Positions 36,641-45,239 of a DNA stretch of 64,000 nt are shown piece by piece. The DNA comes from Pseudaminobacter sp040049255 (GTDB lineage: Bacteria > Pseudomonadota > Alphaproteobacteria > Rhizobiales > Rhizobiaceae): contig NZ_JBDZDR010000002.1 of the NCBI RefSeq assembly GCF_040049255.1, positions 124,001 to 188,000 on the forward strand, written 5' to 3'. Position 1 is the stretch's first letter; every line of letters starts with the position of its first letter. The position numbers were made by a program, and so were the translations under genes. The notes under the pieces were generated by a model, which did not search any database, had not been told where the DNA came from, and saw only the letters and a list, made by a program, of their open reading frames with translations.

Positions 36641-37327
36641 ATGCAGAACACCCCCTTACGCTTTCGCGCCCGTTCGTTCGTTGCCTTCGCGCTCGTGCCG
36701 GAAGCACCCGTGGACGAATGGCTGAAAGGCGTGGATCGCTGGATCGAGAACTCGCCCGGCTTCTTCACCGGCCGCCCGGTCGTGCTCGACCTCAACGCGC
36801 TCAAGCCGGAGGTGAGTCAAATTGGCGCACTGGTCGCCCAGCTTGCCGAGCGCGGCATTCGAATCTACGCAATCGAGAGCAAGGACATCGCGGAACTGGG
36901 GTCGGATCTGCCGCCGCTCCTGATCGGGGCCAGGGAGGCCGTGGTCGAGGAACCCGCCGCGTCGGCCGAGCCCGCCAAGGCGGAAGAGCCGGCGGCATCG
37001 ACTTCGCTGATCATCGAGGACCCAATCCGCTCCGGCCAGTCGGTCTACCACCCCCAGGGGGATGTGATCGTTCTGGGCTCGGCCGGCTTCGGCTCCGAAA
37101 TCATCGCCGGCGGTTCCATCCACGTCTATGGCACACTGCGCGGACGCGCCATCGCCGGCGCCTCGGGAAATCGCCACGCGCGCATCTTCTGCCGGAGGAA
37201 CGAAGCCGAGCTTCTGGCGGTCGATGGGTGGTATCGCATCGCGGAGGACATGGAGCCGTCCACCCGCGGCGCGGCGATACAGGCCTATCTGGACGAAGGC
37301 GCAATTCTGGTCACGGCCCTCAACTGA
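36641..37327 (+). CDS. minC: septum site-determining protein MinC
   Basis: This 228-residue FtsZ-assembly inhibitor has a short N-terminal domain (~1-100), an Ala/Glu/Pro-rich linker (~100-120) and the beta-helical C-terminal domain (SVYHPQGDVIVLGSAGFGSE, then GTLRGRAIAG and ARIFCRRNEAELLAV), which binds MinD and dimerises. I chose ATG 36641, where the conserved domain starts (RFRARSFVAFALVPE), although the ribosome binding site is weak. It is the first gene of minCDE. Confidence 0.93.
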   Translation: MQNTPLRFRARSFVAFALVPEAPVDEWLKGVDRWIENSPGFFTGRPVVLDLNALKPEVSQIGALVAQLAERGIRIYAIESKDIAELGSDLPPLLIGAREAVVEEPAASAEPAKAEEPAASTSLIIEDPIRSGQSVYHPQGDVIVLGSAGFGSEIIAGGSIHVYGTLRGRAIAGASGNRHARIFCRRNEAELLAVDGWYRIAEDMEPSTRGAAIQAYLDEGAILVTALN

Positions 37328-37346
37328 CAACATTGGAGAGACATGC

Positions 37347-38162
37347 ATGGGCAAGGTAGTGGTCGTCACATCTGGCAAGGGCGGCGTTGGGAAGACAACC
37401 TCGACCGCAGCCCTGGGAGCCGTTCTGGCCCAAGGCGGCAAGAAGGTCGTGCTGATCGACTTCGACGTCGGCCTGCGCAATCTCGATCTGGTCATGGGCG
37501 CCGAGCGGCGCGTGGTGTTCGACCTGGTCAACGTGACCCAGGGCGTGGCCAAGCTTTCGCAGGCGCTGATCCGCGACAAGCGCCTGGAAACGCTTTTCCT
37601 GCTGCCCGCCTCCCAGACGCGCGACAAGGACGCCCTCACTGAGGAGGGCGTGGCCAGCGTGGTGGGCAGGCTGCGCGAGAAATTCGACTACGTCATTTGT
37701 GACAGCCCGGCCGGCATCGAGCGCGGCGCCCAGCTTGCCATGCGCTATGCCGACGAGGCGGTCATCGTCACCAATCCGGAGGTGAGCTCCGTGCGCGATT
37801 CCGATCGCATCATCGGCTTGCTCGACTCCAAGACCCTGCTGGCCGAGCAGGGCGGCCGCGTCGCCAAGCACATCCTCGTCACCCGCTATGATACGGCCCG
37901 CGCCGCCCGCGGTGAGATGCTCAGCATCGACGACATTCTGGAGATCCTGTCCACGCCGCTCCTGGGCATCATCCCCGAGAGCCAGGGGGTGCTGCGCGCC
38001 TCCAATGTGGGCTCGCCGGTGACGCTCAGCGAGCCCGGCAACGTCGCTGCGCGCGCCTATGCCGATGCCGCCAGAAGGCTGCAGGGCGAGGAAGTGCCGA
38101 TGACCCTTCCTGTCGAGAAGAAAGGCCTCCTTAACCGTCTCCTGGGTAGGAGAGTGGCATGA
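37347..38162 (+). CDS. minD: septum site-determining ATPase MinD
   Basis: This 271-residue membrane-cycling ATPase has the deviant Walker A GKGGVGKTT at 10-18, DFDVGLRNLDL as the switch region, and a C-terminal amphipathic helix (KKGLLNRLLGRRVA) that anchors it to the membrane when ATP-bound. It starts 19 nt after minC with GGAGAG upstream and overlaps minE by 4 nt. Confidence 0.96.
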   Translation: MGKVVVVTSGKGGVGKTTSTAALGAVLAQGGKKVVLIDFDVGLRNLDLVMGAERRVVFDLVNVTQGVAKLSQALIRDKRLETLFLLPASQTRDKDALTEEGVASVVGRLREKFDYVICDSPAGIERGAQLAMRYADEAVIVTNPEVSSVRDSDRIIGLLDSKTLLAEQGGRVAKHILVTRYDTARAARGEMLSIDDILEILSTPLLGIIPESQGVLRASNVGSPVTLSEPGNVAARAYADAARRLQGEEVPMTLPVEKKGLLNRLLGRRVA

Positions 38163-38428
38163 GCCTGTTCGACATCTTCAAACGTCGCGCCAGTGCGCCT
38201 GTGGCCCGCGAGCGGCTGCAGGTGCTGCTGGCCTATGAGCGCAACAACCGCAACCAGCCCGATCTCGTCGCCGTGCTGCGCGAGGAGATACTGGCCGTGA
38301 TCGGCAAGCACGTCCAGATCAGCCAGGACGATGTGCGCATCACCATGGAGCGCGGCGAGACGATGTCGACGCTGGAGATCGACATTCACGTGCCCAACGC
38401 CGGCGCCGCCGGCGCGCCGGCGGTCTGA
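38159..38428 (+). CDS. minE: cell division topological specificity factor MinE
   Basis: This 89-residue protein has the N-terminal membrane-targeting/MinD-binding start SLFDIFKRR, the MinD-interaction helix RERLQVLLAYERNNR and the C-terminal dimerisation domain. It stimulates MinD ATPase to generate pole-to-pole oscillation. It is translationally coupled to minD (ATGA). Confidence 0.95.
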   Translation: MSLFDIFKRRASAPVARERLQVLLAYERNNRNQPDLVAVLREEILAVIGKHVQISQDDVRITMERGETMSTLEIDIHVPNAGAAGAPAV

Positions 38429-38786
38429 AGGGCCGCCGCCGCTCCAAAGGTTTTCTTCCGCGGCAGGCTCTGCAAGGCGGCAGACCTTCGCAAGGCCGCC
38501 GCAACTGCCTTAGCTTTCTGGTTTTCTGGCGAGCGCGCTTTCACGCCGAGGCGCGCTAGTAGAATGCCTCGCGGGGGTTCCCCCTCCCTGAAGTGGGGCG
38601 AGGCGGCGTTGGCCCGGGCCGGCCCCGCCGCTTTTCCTGACTTGGCACAGTGCGTCGATGAGCCAACAATGGCGGTGCTGTCCTGCGAGGCAGTCAGGAG
38701 GCTCGGTGCTGGCTCTGGTTGCGCTGTGGCCTGTGCTGGGCCTCCACCGCCAACTCGCGTTTGCCGATCGACGCGGCGCCGGTTGG
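38429..38786. other. intergenic region between convergent minE and ferredoxin genes
   Basis: The 358 nt hold no gene I can support. An imperfect palindrome lies at 38566..38604 (GCCTCGC and GCGAGGC flanking GGGGG-TT-CCCCC), possibly a decayed relative of the repeats in the first 8 kb or a terminator. Short open frames here lack ribosome binding sites and recognisable features. Confidence 0.4.
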
Positions 38787-39107
38787 TCAGCCCTGCCTTG
38801 CGGGAATGCGCACGATGAGACCGTCCAGCGCGTCGCCCACCCGAAGCTGGCACGACAGACGCGAATTCGCAGCCGGCTCCCATGCGAAGTCCAGCATGTC
38901 GGCTTCCATCGGCCCGGCCTCGCCTACCATTTCCGCAAATTCCGGATCGACATAGACATGGCAGGTCGCGCAGGCGCAGGCGCCGCCGCATTCGGCTTCG
39001 ATGCCGGGCACGTTGGCCTTTACCGCCGTTTCCATGACGGTTGCGCCATTGGCGGCTTCTACCTCGAAGCGCTGTTCGTCATGGGTGATGTAGATGATGC
39101 GCGGCAT
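38787..39107 (-). CDS. adrenodoxin/putidaredoxin-type [2Fe-2S] ferredoxin
   Basis: This 106-residue ferredoxin has cluster ligands C40, C46, C49 and C86 (C-x5-C-x2-C-x36-C), the vertebrate/P450-type spacing, and a terminal RIPARQG instead of an aromatic. ATG 39107 was chosen because the ferredoxin fold starts there and GAAAGG precedes it. It lies last in the minus-strand cluster, 86 nt after the RutR-like gene. The flavoprotein at 46470 is the kind of reductase that feeds such ferredoxins, so the two probably form an electron chain to an oxygenase or oxidase not identified in the window. Confidence 0.9.
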   Translation of the reverse strand: MPRIIYITHDEQRFEVEAANGATVMETAVKANVPGIEAECGGACACATCHVYVDPEFAEMVGEAGPMEADMLDFAWEPAANSRLSCQLRVGDALDGLIVRIPARQG

Positions 39108-39193
39108 TGATGGGCCTTTCGAATTCAATTTCATGATTGCGCGGCACGGAAGGGCCGCATGTGTGGGGCGTTTTTCGAGCGTCGGGGCGCAGC

Positions 39194-39856
39194 CTATTGC
39201 TGAAGGCCGCAGGCCCGCAGGAAGAGAGCGGTCACTTCCTCCTCGACATGAACCATGTCGAGCTCCTCGTCGTCTTTCAGTTGCATGAAGTTTCGGATCT
39301 GGACCTCGAAGTCCGCATAGTGCTGCGTCACCGCCCAGATGTGCATCTGGAACAGCAGCGGATCGACGGGCCGGATCAGACCCTGCTCGACCCAGGACTG
39401 GATCAGCTTAACGGCCTGCTGCGTCGATTCCTGGTATTGCGCCCAGTGCCGGCTGAGGAAAGGTGCGCCGTTGGCGATCTCGGTGGTGAACAGCCGCGAT
39501 GCCTGGGGGTTTTTCTGGCCGTATTCCAGTTTCTTGTGGATGTAGGCGCGGATGATCTCGGCCGGATCGTCGCCCGTCGAGGCGCTGATGAACAGCTCTT
39601 TCCACTCGTCGAGAATATAGACGAGAATATCCTCGTAGAGCTCTTCCTTGCTGGAGATGTAATAGTGCAGCTGGGGCTTGGTGAGGCCCGCGCGCTGGGC
39701 GATCGACTGCGTCGAGGCACCGGCCAGCCCCTTGCTCGCAAACTCGTCGATCGCCGCATCCCTGATCGCGGCAAGGATGCGGCGGCGCCGTTCGAGAACC
39801 TTTTCGCGGCCGCTCGGTTCGCCGTTTTCCGGAGTATCGGCGTTGTCGTGGCTCAT
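39194..39856 (-). CDS. TetR-family regulator closely resembling RutR
   Basis: This 220-residue regulator has an N-terminal TetR HTH (STQSIAQRAGLTKPQLHYYI) and a C-terminal domain with the specific RutR blocks NPQASRLFTTEIANGAPFL and IWAVTQHYADFEVQI, which in E. coli RutR read YPQASRLFCMEMLAGAPLL and IWASTQHYADFAPQV. E. coli RutR senses uracil/thymine and controls pyrimidine degradation. A RutR-like palindrome lies in the divergent promoter region at 46304..46319, so it probably represses this cluster until a pyrimidine-like ligand binds. The effector is inferred. Confidence 0.85.
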   Translation of the reverse strand: MSHDNADTPENGEPSGREKVLERRRRILAAIRDAAIDEFASKGLAGASTQSIAQRAGLTKPQLHYYISSKEELYEDILVYILDEWKELFISASTGDDPAEIIRAYIHKKLEYGQKNPQASRLFTTEIANGAPFLSRHWAQYQESTQQAVKLIQSWVEQGLIRPVDPLLFQMHIWAVTQHYADFEVQIRNFMQLKDDEELDMVHVEEEVTALFLRACGLQQ

Positions 39857-39873
39857 CGTCAGATCGTTTCCCG

Positions 39874-39896
39874 GCGAGGGGCCTAAAGCCCCTCGC
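39874..39896 (-). promoter_or_regulatory. intercistronic hairpin between the NMT1-type binding protein and the TetR gene
   Basis: GCGAGGGGC with a 5-nt loop and GCCCCTCGC form a perfect 9-bp stem starting 14 nt after the binding-protein stop. It has no U tract. It probably protects or attenuates the transcript so that the binding protein is made in excess over the downstream regulator and ferredoxin. Confidence 0.65.
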
Positions 39897-39910
39897 TCCC
39901 TGCCGTTCGA

Positions 39911-40921
39911 TTAGGGGTTCAACTGCTTCTTGAGGTCCAGGCCCACGCCCTTGTTGACGAAAGCGTCGGTGGCGACCTTCGAGATCTCGATCTTGTCGCC
40001 GGTCACGATGCCGGCCTTGACCGCGAGCTCGTAGAATTCCTTGACGCGATCCATCGAGATGGCGCCGATGCCCTTTTCCAGCGTGTCGCCGCTGTCGATC
40101 AGCTCCAGCTTCTTGAGCATCGCCAGTTCGCCGTCGAGCGTCTCTGCGCTCATGTCCGGGTTGTCCTTGAGGATCAGCTCATAGCCCTTGCTGTGATCGC
40201 CATAAAGGAAGTTGTTCCAGCCCACGATCGTCGCGTCGACAAAGCGCTGGACCAGATCCGGGTTGTTGTCGACCAGTTCCTGGCGGGTCTCGATCGTATT
40301 GGCGTAGGTGCTGTAGCCATGGTCGGCGAGCAGATAGGTCGTTACCTTCGCGCCTTCCTTTTCCGCATAGAGAGGCTCGGCGGTGGCGTAGGCCTGCTGA
40401 ACCGCCTTCTCGTCGCTGAGGAACTGGGCGAGGCTGTAGCCGTAGGGGCGGACCTGCTCGTCCTTGAAGCCGAACTCCTTCACCAGCCACAGCCAGAAGC
40501 TGTACTGGCTGTCCTTGGCCAGGAGGACCGTCGGGGCATTGGCCAGGTCGTTGAAATCCTTGTAGGCGCCTTCATGCGCCATAAGCACCTGCGGGTCCTT
40601 CTGGTAGAAGGCTGCAACAACGGTGGTCGGAATGTCGTTGGCGACGTTGTGGAAGGAAAGCAGCAGGTTGCCCGTCAGCAGGAAGTCGAGCCGCCCCGCC
40701 GCCAGCATCGGCCGGTTGTTGACCTGCGGGCCGCCCATCTCGATGGTCACGTCGAGGCCGTACTTCTCGTAGGTTCCGTCGGCCAGTGCCTGGTAGAAGC
40801 CGCCGTGGCCGGCCTGGGCGAGCCAGTTGGTTCCCACCACCACCTTGTCAAGTGCATATGCAAGCTGCGCCGACATGGCCAGCGTAAGAGCGGCAACCGC
40901 CGCCCTGAGCAAGTTCTTCAT
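39911..40921 (-). CDS. NMT1/THI5-type ABC transporter substrate-binding protein
   Basis: This 336-residue periplasmic protein has a Sec signal (KNLLRAAVAALTLAMSAQLAYA) and a mature start LDKVVVGTNWLAQAGHGGFYQA, typical of the NMT1/THI5/SsuA group that binds pyrimidine precursors, sulfonates, riboflavin and aromatic compounds. ATG 40921 is preferred, with GGGAGA 9 nt upstream. It is separated from its permease and ATPase genes (43577-45230) by two enzyme genes, within one run of minus-strand genes. The ligand is unknown; a pyrimidine-related compound is suggested by the regulator. Confidence 0.85.
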   Translation of the reverse strand: MKNLLRAAVAALTLAMSAQLAYALDKVVVGTNWLAQAGHGGFYQALADGTYEKYGLDVTIEMGGPQVNNRPMLAAGRLDFLLTGNLLLSFHNVANDIPTTVVAAFYQKDPQVLMAHEGAYKDFNDLANAPTVLLAKDSQYSFWLWLVKEFGFKDEQVRPYGYSLAQFLSDEKAVQQAYATAEPLYAEKEGAKVTTYLLADHGYSTYANTIETRQELVDNNPDLVQRFVDATIVGWNNFLYGDHSKGYELILKDNPDMSAETLDGELAMLKKLELIDSGDTLEKGIGAISMDRVKEFYELAVKAGIVTGDKIEISKVATDAFVNKGVGLDLKKQLNP

Positions 40922-40950
40922 CTGAAGCATTCTCCCATTGATTTTCAGGT

Positions 40951-42333
40951 TCAGTCCCTGTCGGCCATCTCGGCCGTCCAGCCTCGCGTCTTCCCGGGGT
41001 TGAGAAGGCCGTAAGGATCCGCTCTTTTCTTGAAGTCGATCTGAACGGTGTCGATCTGCTTCATGCCGCCGTCCTCGATGGTGTAGGCGTGCGGATCGTA
41101 GATGTCGCAGCCGTCCAGCTGCTCCAGTTCCCGGATGACGCGGTAGGTGTCTTCGCGGCTGTGGTAGCGCACCAGCGGCAGGCCGAAGATCTGCACCTCG
41201 CCCTCCAGCCGCGCCATCTCGTGGTGCATATACTGCTCGTCGCCATAGCGCTCCATCTGGCGCTGGACGACTTCCGGGTCGAAGGGGCGCGGATAAGCCA
41301 CCTGGAGGTAGGTCCAGCCGGGCTCGGCCTTCAGCGCCTGCAGCGTCGTGTGGTTCCAGCCGCATTCGTAAGCCGGCTGCAGACCCTTGTCGTGCAGCTC
41401 TTCCTTGGTCATGGCGAAGGAAACGCGGCCGCCGAATTCGGCGACGAGGGCCTCGAACTTGCCCATGTCGTTCGGCGCGATCATCGCGAAGACGGCGTCG
41501 CGGTCAGCCGGGAACAGGTCGCCGAACTTGGTGTAGAAGCGCGCGAAGCGGCGGTCGACGGTCGTCAGCAAATAGCAATCGAGATTGTCTTCTAGCGCCT
41601 TCAGGCAGAAGCGCAGCGTGGCGTCGTAGCTGTCGAACAGCGCTGCGGTGTGGATCCAGTCGGTCGCCTTGGTAAGCCCGATCTCTAGCTCCAGCACGAT
41701 GCCGTTGGTGCCGTAGGCATGCTGGACCTTGTGGATGTCGCGGCCGTGCAGTTCGATGATCTGCGGCTCGAGTTCGACGGTCATCACCTTGACCGAATAG
41801 ACGTTGCCGTCGTCGCGCAGCATGCCGTGGCGCAGCGAGCCGATGCCGCCGGAGCCGCCGGTGAAGAAGCCGCCGATCGTGGCGATGCGGCGTGTCGAGG
41901 GATACATGAGCAGTTCCTGCCCGGTCTCGCGCACGGCGTCGTCCAGGCGCGCGATGCGGGCGCCGGCCTCCACGCGCACCCGGCCGGGCTCGATGGAAAG
42001 CACCCGGTCGATCTTGGTCATGTCCAGGATGATGCCGCCTTCCAGCGGCACGCACTGGCCGTAATTACCGGTTCCGCCGCCGCGCGCGGTGATGGGGATG
42101 CGCAGCCGCGCGGCCGCCGCCGCGACGCGGCGCACCTCGTCCTGATCCTTCGGGATTACCACCAGGTCGCCCAGGAAGTGGCCGATGTCTTCGCTGAGGA
42201 TGGGGCTGTACCAGAAATAGTCGCGCGAGCGCAGTTCCACATGCTTGGGGTCGTCATAGACGCGGATGCCGTCTATCTCGGCGCGAAAGGCCACCCAGTC
42301 ATAGGCGCGCTCGGGATTGGTCGCCACGTTCAT
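40951..42333 (-). CDS. FAD-binding (PCMH-type) oxidoreductase
   Basis: This 460-residue flavoprotein of the VAO/PCMH superfamily has an FAD-binding N-terminal half with PITARGGGTGNYGQCVPLEG near 97-116 and IGGFFTGGSGGIGS near 167-180, and a C-terminal substrate domain ending PYGLLNPGKTRGW, a family-typical terminus. Such enzymes oxidise alcohols, hydroxy acids or amines, passing electrons to oxygen or a carrier. ATG 42333 has GGAGAAAC upstream and overlaps the amidohydrolase stop by 4 nt. In this cluster it may act on the product of the amidohydrolase or creatininase-like enzyme. Confidence 0.82.
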   Translation of the reverse strand: MNVATNPERAYDWVAFRAEIDGIRVYDDPKHVELRSRDYFWYSPILSEDIGHFLGDLVVIPKDQDEVRRVAAAAARLRIPITARGGGTGNYGQCVPLEGGIILDMTKIDRVLSIEPGRVRVEAGARIARLDDAVRETGQELLMYPSTRRIATIGGFFTGGSGGIGSLRHGMLRDDGNVYSVKVMTVELEPQIIELHGRDIHKVQHAYGTNGIVLELEIGLTKATDWIHTAALFDSYDATLRFCLKALEDNLDCYLLTTVDRRFARFYTKFGDLFPADRDAVFAMIAPNDMGKFEALVAEFGGRVSFAMTKEELHDKGLQPAYECGWNHTTLQALKAEPGWTYLQVAYPRPFDPEVVQRQMERYGDEQYMHHEMARLEGEVQIFGLPLVRYHSREDTYRVIRELEQLDGCDIYDPHAYTIEDGGMKQIDTVQIDFKKRADPYGLLNPGKTRGWTAEMADRD

Positions 42334-43574
42334 GCGTTTCTCCAGTCTTGTTTGCTTGCCGGCAGCGGCTGCCCGCTCCGGTAGACGACGCGTGTCGCCT
42401 GCGGGCGGCTGATCAGATCGTCGAGGTCGTTCGCCGCGTGCCAGATGAAGTTGGCCGGCCTGCCTTTCTCCACGGGCGTCACGATGCCGCTTGCGCATTG
42501 GCGCGCCGGCAGGGTGGTGATGCTGTCTAGCCAGTCTTCGGGCTCGAGATGGCAGGCTGGGGCCGCCAGCCGCAACACGGAAAGCGGGTCGTAGTCGCCA
42601 TAGGGGTAGAAGGCGTCGCGCACATTGTCGGAGCCGAGCATGACCGTCATGCCCGCCTTGCGAGCTTCTTTCAACGGCGCCACCCCGCGCATGCGCGGCG
42701 AGACGCCAATGGCGCGGTCCTGCAGGTAGAGGTTGGTCGTGGGAAGCGCCACGAGCGCCACGCCAGCCTGCGCACCGGCCGCAAGGGTCCGCTCCAGTTC
42801 GCCGGTGGAGCGCAGCGCCAGCGAACAGGCGTGGCCGCACAGCACGCGGCCCGCCATGCCGTGGCGGCTGGCCGCGTCGATGATCGCGGACAGGCCGTCG
42901 GCTTCGGGGTCGAGCCCTTCATCGACATGGAAATCGAGGTCGAGATCGTGCGCGCCGGCCAGCGCGAACATCGCCTCGACCTTGGCTTCGAGATCCGCAT
43001 TGCGGAAGAAGAAGGCGCCGAAGACGGCCTTGTCCTGCTCCACGCGCGCGGCAATGGCTGCGCCGGCTTCAGGCACGATATCGCCATTGACGAGCGCCGC
43101 CAGCTGGAGATCGATACGGCCTTTCCATGCCTCGCGCAGTTCGACAAGCACGGGCCAGGCTTTGGGCACTTGCGGCGTTACCCAGTCCACATGCGTGCGC
43201 ATGGCGCCGACGCCCTGCCGATAGGCGGCTTCCAGCGCGAGGCTTGCCCTCGCGCGGATATCGGCTGCCGTCCAGTTGGGCCGGTCCTGCTCCATCAGCG
43301 CAATCGCATCGAACAGGCACTCGACCCGGGCATTCGCCTCCGCGCCGATGCGGGAGATGGTGTGGGTTTTGTCGAGGTGCACATGCACGTCGGCAAAGAG
43401 CGGCGTGACCACGCCGCCTCCGGTGGCGGCGGAGGAAACGAGATCGGCAATGCGGCCATCCGCGACGACAAGATCGAAGCGCCCGGGCTGGCCGGGCATG
43501 CTCACACCGGGGAGCCGCAAGGGCTGTTCCGATGTGGCCTCTTGTTCGCGAACCGTCTCGTTCCCGCCCGTCAC
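42330..43574 (-). CDS. cytosine-deaminase-like amidohydrolase
   Basis: This 414-residue metal-dependent amidohydrolase has the order of motifs seen in CodA: FADVHVHLDKTHT (metal HxH), MRTHVDW, HVDEGLDP (His-Asp-Glu), GHACSLAL and GSDNVRDAFYPYGDYD (metal Asp and the segment that follows it in CodA). CodA-like enzymes deaminate cytosine, isocytosine, creatinine and other cyclic amidines. The start is GTG 43574 with GGGAG upstream, 2 nt past the permease stop; the frame continues upstream but runs antiparallel into the permease. The exact substrate is unknown. Confidence 0.85.
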   Translation of the reverse strand: MTGGNETVREQEATSEQPLRLPGVSMPGQPGRFDLVVADGRIADLVSSAATGGGVVTPLFADVHVHLDKTHTISRIGAEANARVECLFDAIALMEQDRPNWTAADIRARASLALEAAYRQGVGAMRTHVDWVTPQVPKAWPVLVELREAWKGRIDLQLAALVNGDIVPEAGAAIAARVEQDKAVFGAFFFRNADLEAKVEAMFALAGAHDLDLDFHVDEGLDPEADGLSAIIDAASRHGMAGRVLCGHACSLALRSTGELERTLAAGAQAGVALVALPTTNLYLQDRAIGVSPRMRGVAPLKEARKAGMTVMLGSDNVRDAFYPYGDYDPLSVLRLAAPACHLEPEDWLDSITTLPARQCASGIVTPVEKGRPANFIWHAANDLDDLISRPQATRVVYRSGQPLPASKQDWRNA

Positions 43575-43576
43575 GA

Positions 43577-44410
43577 TCAGGACTCCCGACGGATTTCGCT
43601 CTCGTGCCAGCGGCCGAGAACGGCGCGCGAGAGCCAGCTCGTCGCCAGGAAAATGGCGATGCCCAGCACCGAAACGAGCAGCAGCGCGGCGAACATGCGC
43701 GGGATTTCGTTGCGGAAACTCGATTCCAGGATGCGCGAGGCAAGCCCGGTGCTCTGGCCGGCAGTGCCGGCGACGAACTCGGCAACCACCGCGCCGATCA
43801 GCGCCAGGCCGCCGGCGATCTTCAGCGCTGCCATGAAATAGGGCAGTGCACTCGGCGCCAGCAGATAGCGCAGGCGTTGCAAGGGTGTGGCCTGGTAGAG
43901 CTTGAACAGGTCGCGCAGATTGTGATCGGCGCTGCGCAGGCCGATCACCGTGTTCGACAGGATGGGGAAGAAGGCCACGATCCAGGCGCAGATCAGCAGC
44001 GCGGTGAATGTGTCGCGCACATAGATGAGGATCAGCGGCGCGATTGCCACCACCGGCGTCACTTGCAGGATCACCGCGAAGGGGAAGAAGCTCATCTCCA
44101 CCGTGCGCGACAGCGCAAAGATCATCCCCAAGAGCACGCCGCCGGCAATGGCGCACATCAGCGACAGCATCGTCAGCTTGACCGTGAAGAGCATGGAGCT
44201 CAGCAGCGACGGGCCGTCCTTGACCAGCGTTTCGGCCACCAGCGAAGGCGCGGGGATCAGGTAGTGCGGAATCTTGTAGTAGCGCACCAGCCCCTCCCAG
44301 ACGAGAAGTGCGATGACGATCGCCAGGGTCGGCATGATGACGCTCTTGCGCCGCTCGATGCGGGCGCGGCGGTTCTGCTCGGAATTGAGGACAGGGGTCT
44401 CGGTGCTCAT
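43577..44410 (-). CDS. SsuC/TauC-type ABC transporter permease
   Basis: This 277-residue BPD_transp_1 permease has six TM segments and the EAA-type loop around LYQATPLQRLRYLLAPSALPYFM. It belongs to the sulfonate/nitrate/pyrimidine-precursor group and pairs with the ATPase upstream and the NMT1-type binding protein. About 10 nt separate it from the ATPase gene. Confidence 0.86.
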   Translation of the reverse strand: MSTETPVLNSEQNRRARIERRKSVIMPTLAIVIALLVWEGLVRYYKIPHYLIPAPSLVAETLVKDGPSLLSSMLFTVKLTMLSLMCAIAGGVLLGMIFALSRTVEMSFFPFAVILQVTPVVAIAPLILIYVRDTFTALLICAWIVAFFPILSNTVIGLRSADHNLRDLFKLYQATPLQRLRYLLAPSALPYFMAALKIAGGLALIGAVVAEFVAGTAGQSTGLASRILESSFRNEIPRMFAALLLVSVLGIAIFLATSWLSRAVLGRWHESEIRRES

Positions 44411-44420
44411 GGCCAGGCCT

Positions 44421-45230
44421 TCAATGGTCGATGTCGTCGTTGCCGAGCGTCTCGTTCAGCGCGTCGGACACGATCTGGCAGCTGTCGGTGTATTCCCTGG
44501 TGGCGCGGAAGTTTTCCGCCCGCGGATAGGCGCCGGGAATGGCGATGTCGGAGACGACCCGGCCCGGCCGGGCGGCCATCACCACCACACGGTTCGATAG
44601 ATAGACGGACTCATAGACGCTGTGAGTGACGAAGATGACCGTCAGCCCATGGTCCTGCCACAGCCGCAGAACGTCGTTGTTGAGCTTGAAGCGCGTCATT
44701 TCGTCGAGCGCGGCAAACGGCTCGTCCATCAGCAGCAGGCGCGGGCGCGTTACCAGCGCGCGGGCGATGGAGACGCGCATCTTCATGCCGCCCGACAGCT
44801 CGCGCGGGAAGGCCTTGGCAAACTTGCTCAGGCCCACCTGTGCCAGCACCTCCTCCACGCGCGGCGCAGCGTCCTTTCGTGACATGCCGCTCAGGCGCAG
44901 CGGCAGGTAGACGTTTTCGAACACGTTCGCCCATGGCATCAGCGTCGGCTCCTGGAAGACGAAGCCGATGTCGTGCGGGCCGCTGCCCTTGCCGGGCGCA
45001 TGTCCATTGACGCGGATCTTGCCTGCGGAGGTCTCGGACAGACCGGCAATCATGCGCAGCGCCGTGCTCTTGCCGCAGCCCGAAGGGCCCAGGAAGCTGA
45101 CGAACTGGCCCTGCTCGATGGTCAGCGACATGTCGCTGACCGCGACAACGCCGGTGGCATATTGCTTGTAGACGTTTTCGATCTCGATCAGCGGCTGCGA
45201 CGACACGGAGGTGCTGGCGACCATGTTCAT
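44421..45230 (-). CDS. SsuB/TauB-type ABC transporter ATP-binding protein
   Basis: This 269-residue ATPase has Walker A GPSGCGKST, Q-loop FVFQEPTLMPWANV (the W after MP is typical of the nitrate/taurine group), signature LSGGMKMR and Walker B LLLMDEPFAALD. It starts 9 nt after the creatininase-family stop, with GAGGTGAAG as ribosome binding site. Confidence 0.88.
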   Translation of the reverse strand: MNMVASTSVSSQPLIEIENVYKQYATGVVAVSDMSLTIEQGQFVSFLGPSGCGKSTALRMIAGLSETSAGKIRVNGHAPGKGSGPHDIGFVFQEPTLMPWANVFENVYLPLRLSGMSRKDAAPRVEEVLAQVGLSKFAKAFPRELSGGMKMRVSIARALVTRPRLLLMDEPFAALDEMTRFKLNNDVLRLWQDHGLTVIFVTHSVYESVYLSNRVVVMAARPGRVVSDIAIPGAYPRAENFRATREYTDSCQIVSDALNETLGNDDIDH

Positions 45231-45239
45231 TGCTTCACC

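Noticed and set aside
38386..38991. 201-residue minus-strand frame between minE and the ferredoxin
   Set aside because: Overlaps both genes, is low complexity, and lacks a ribosome binding site.
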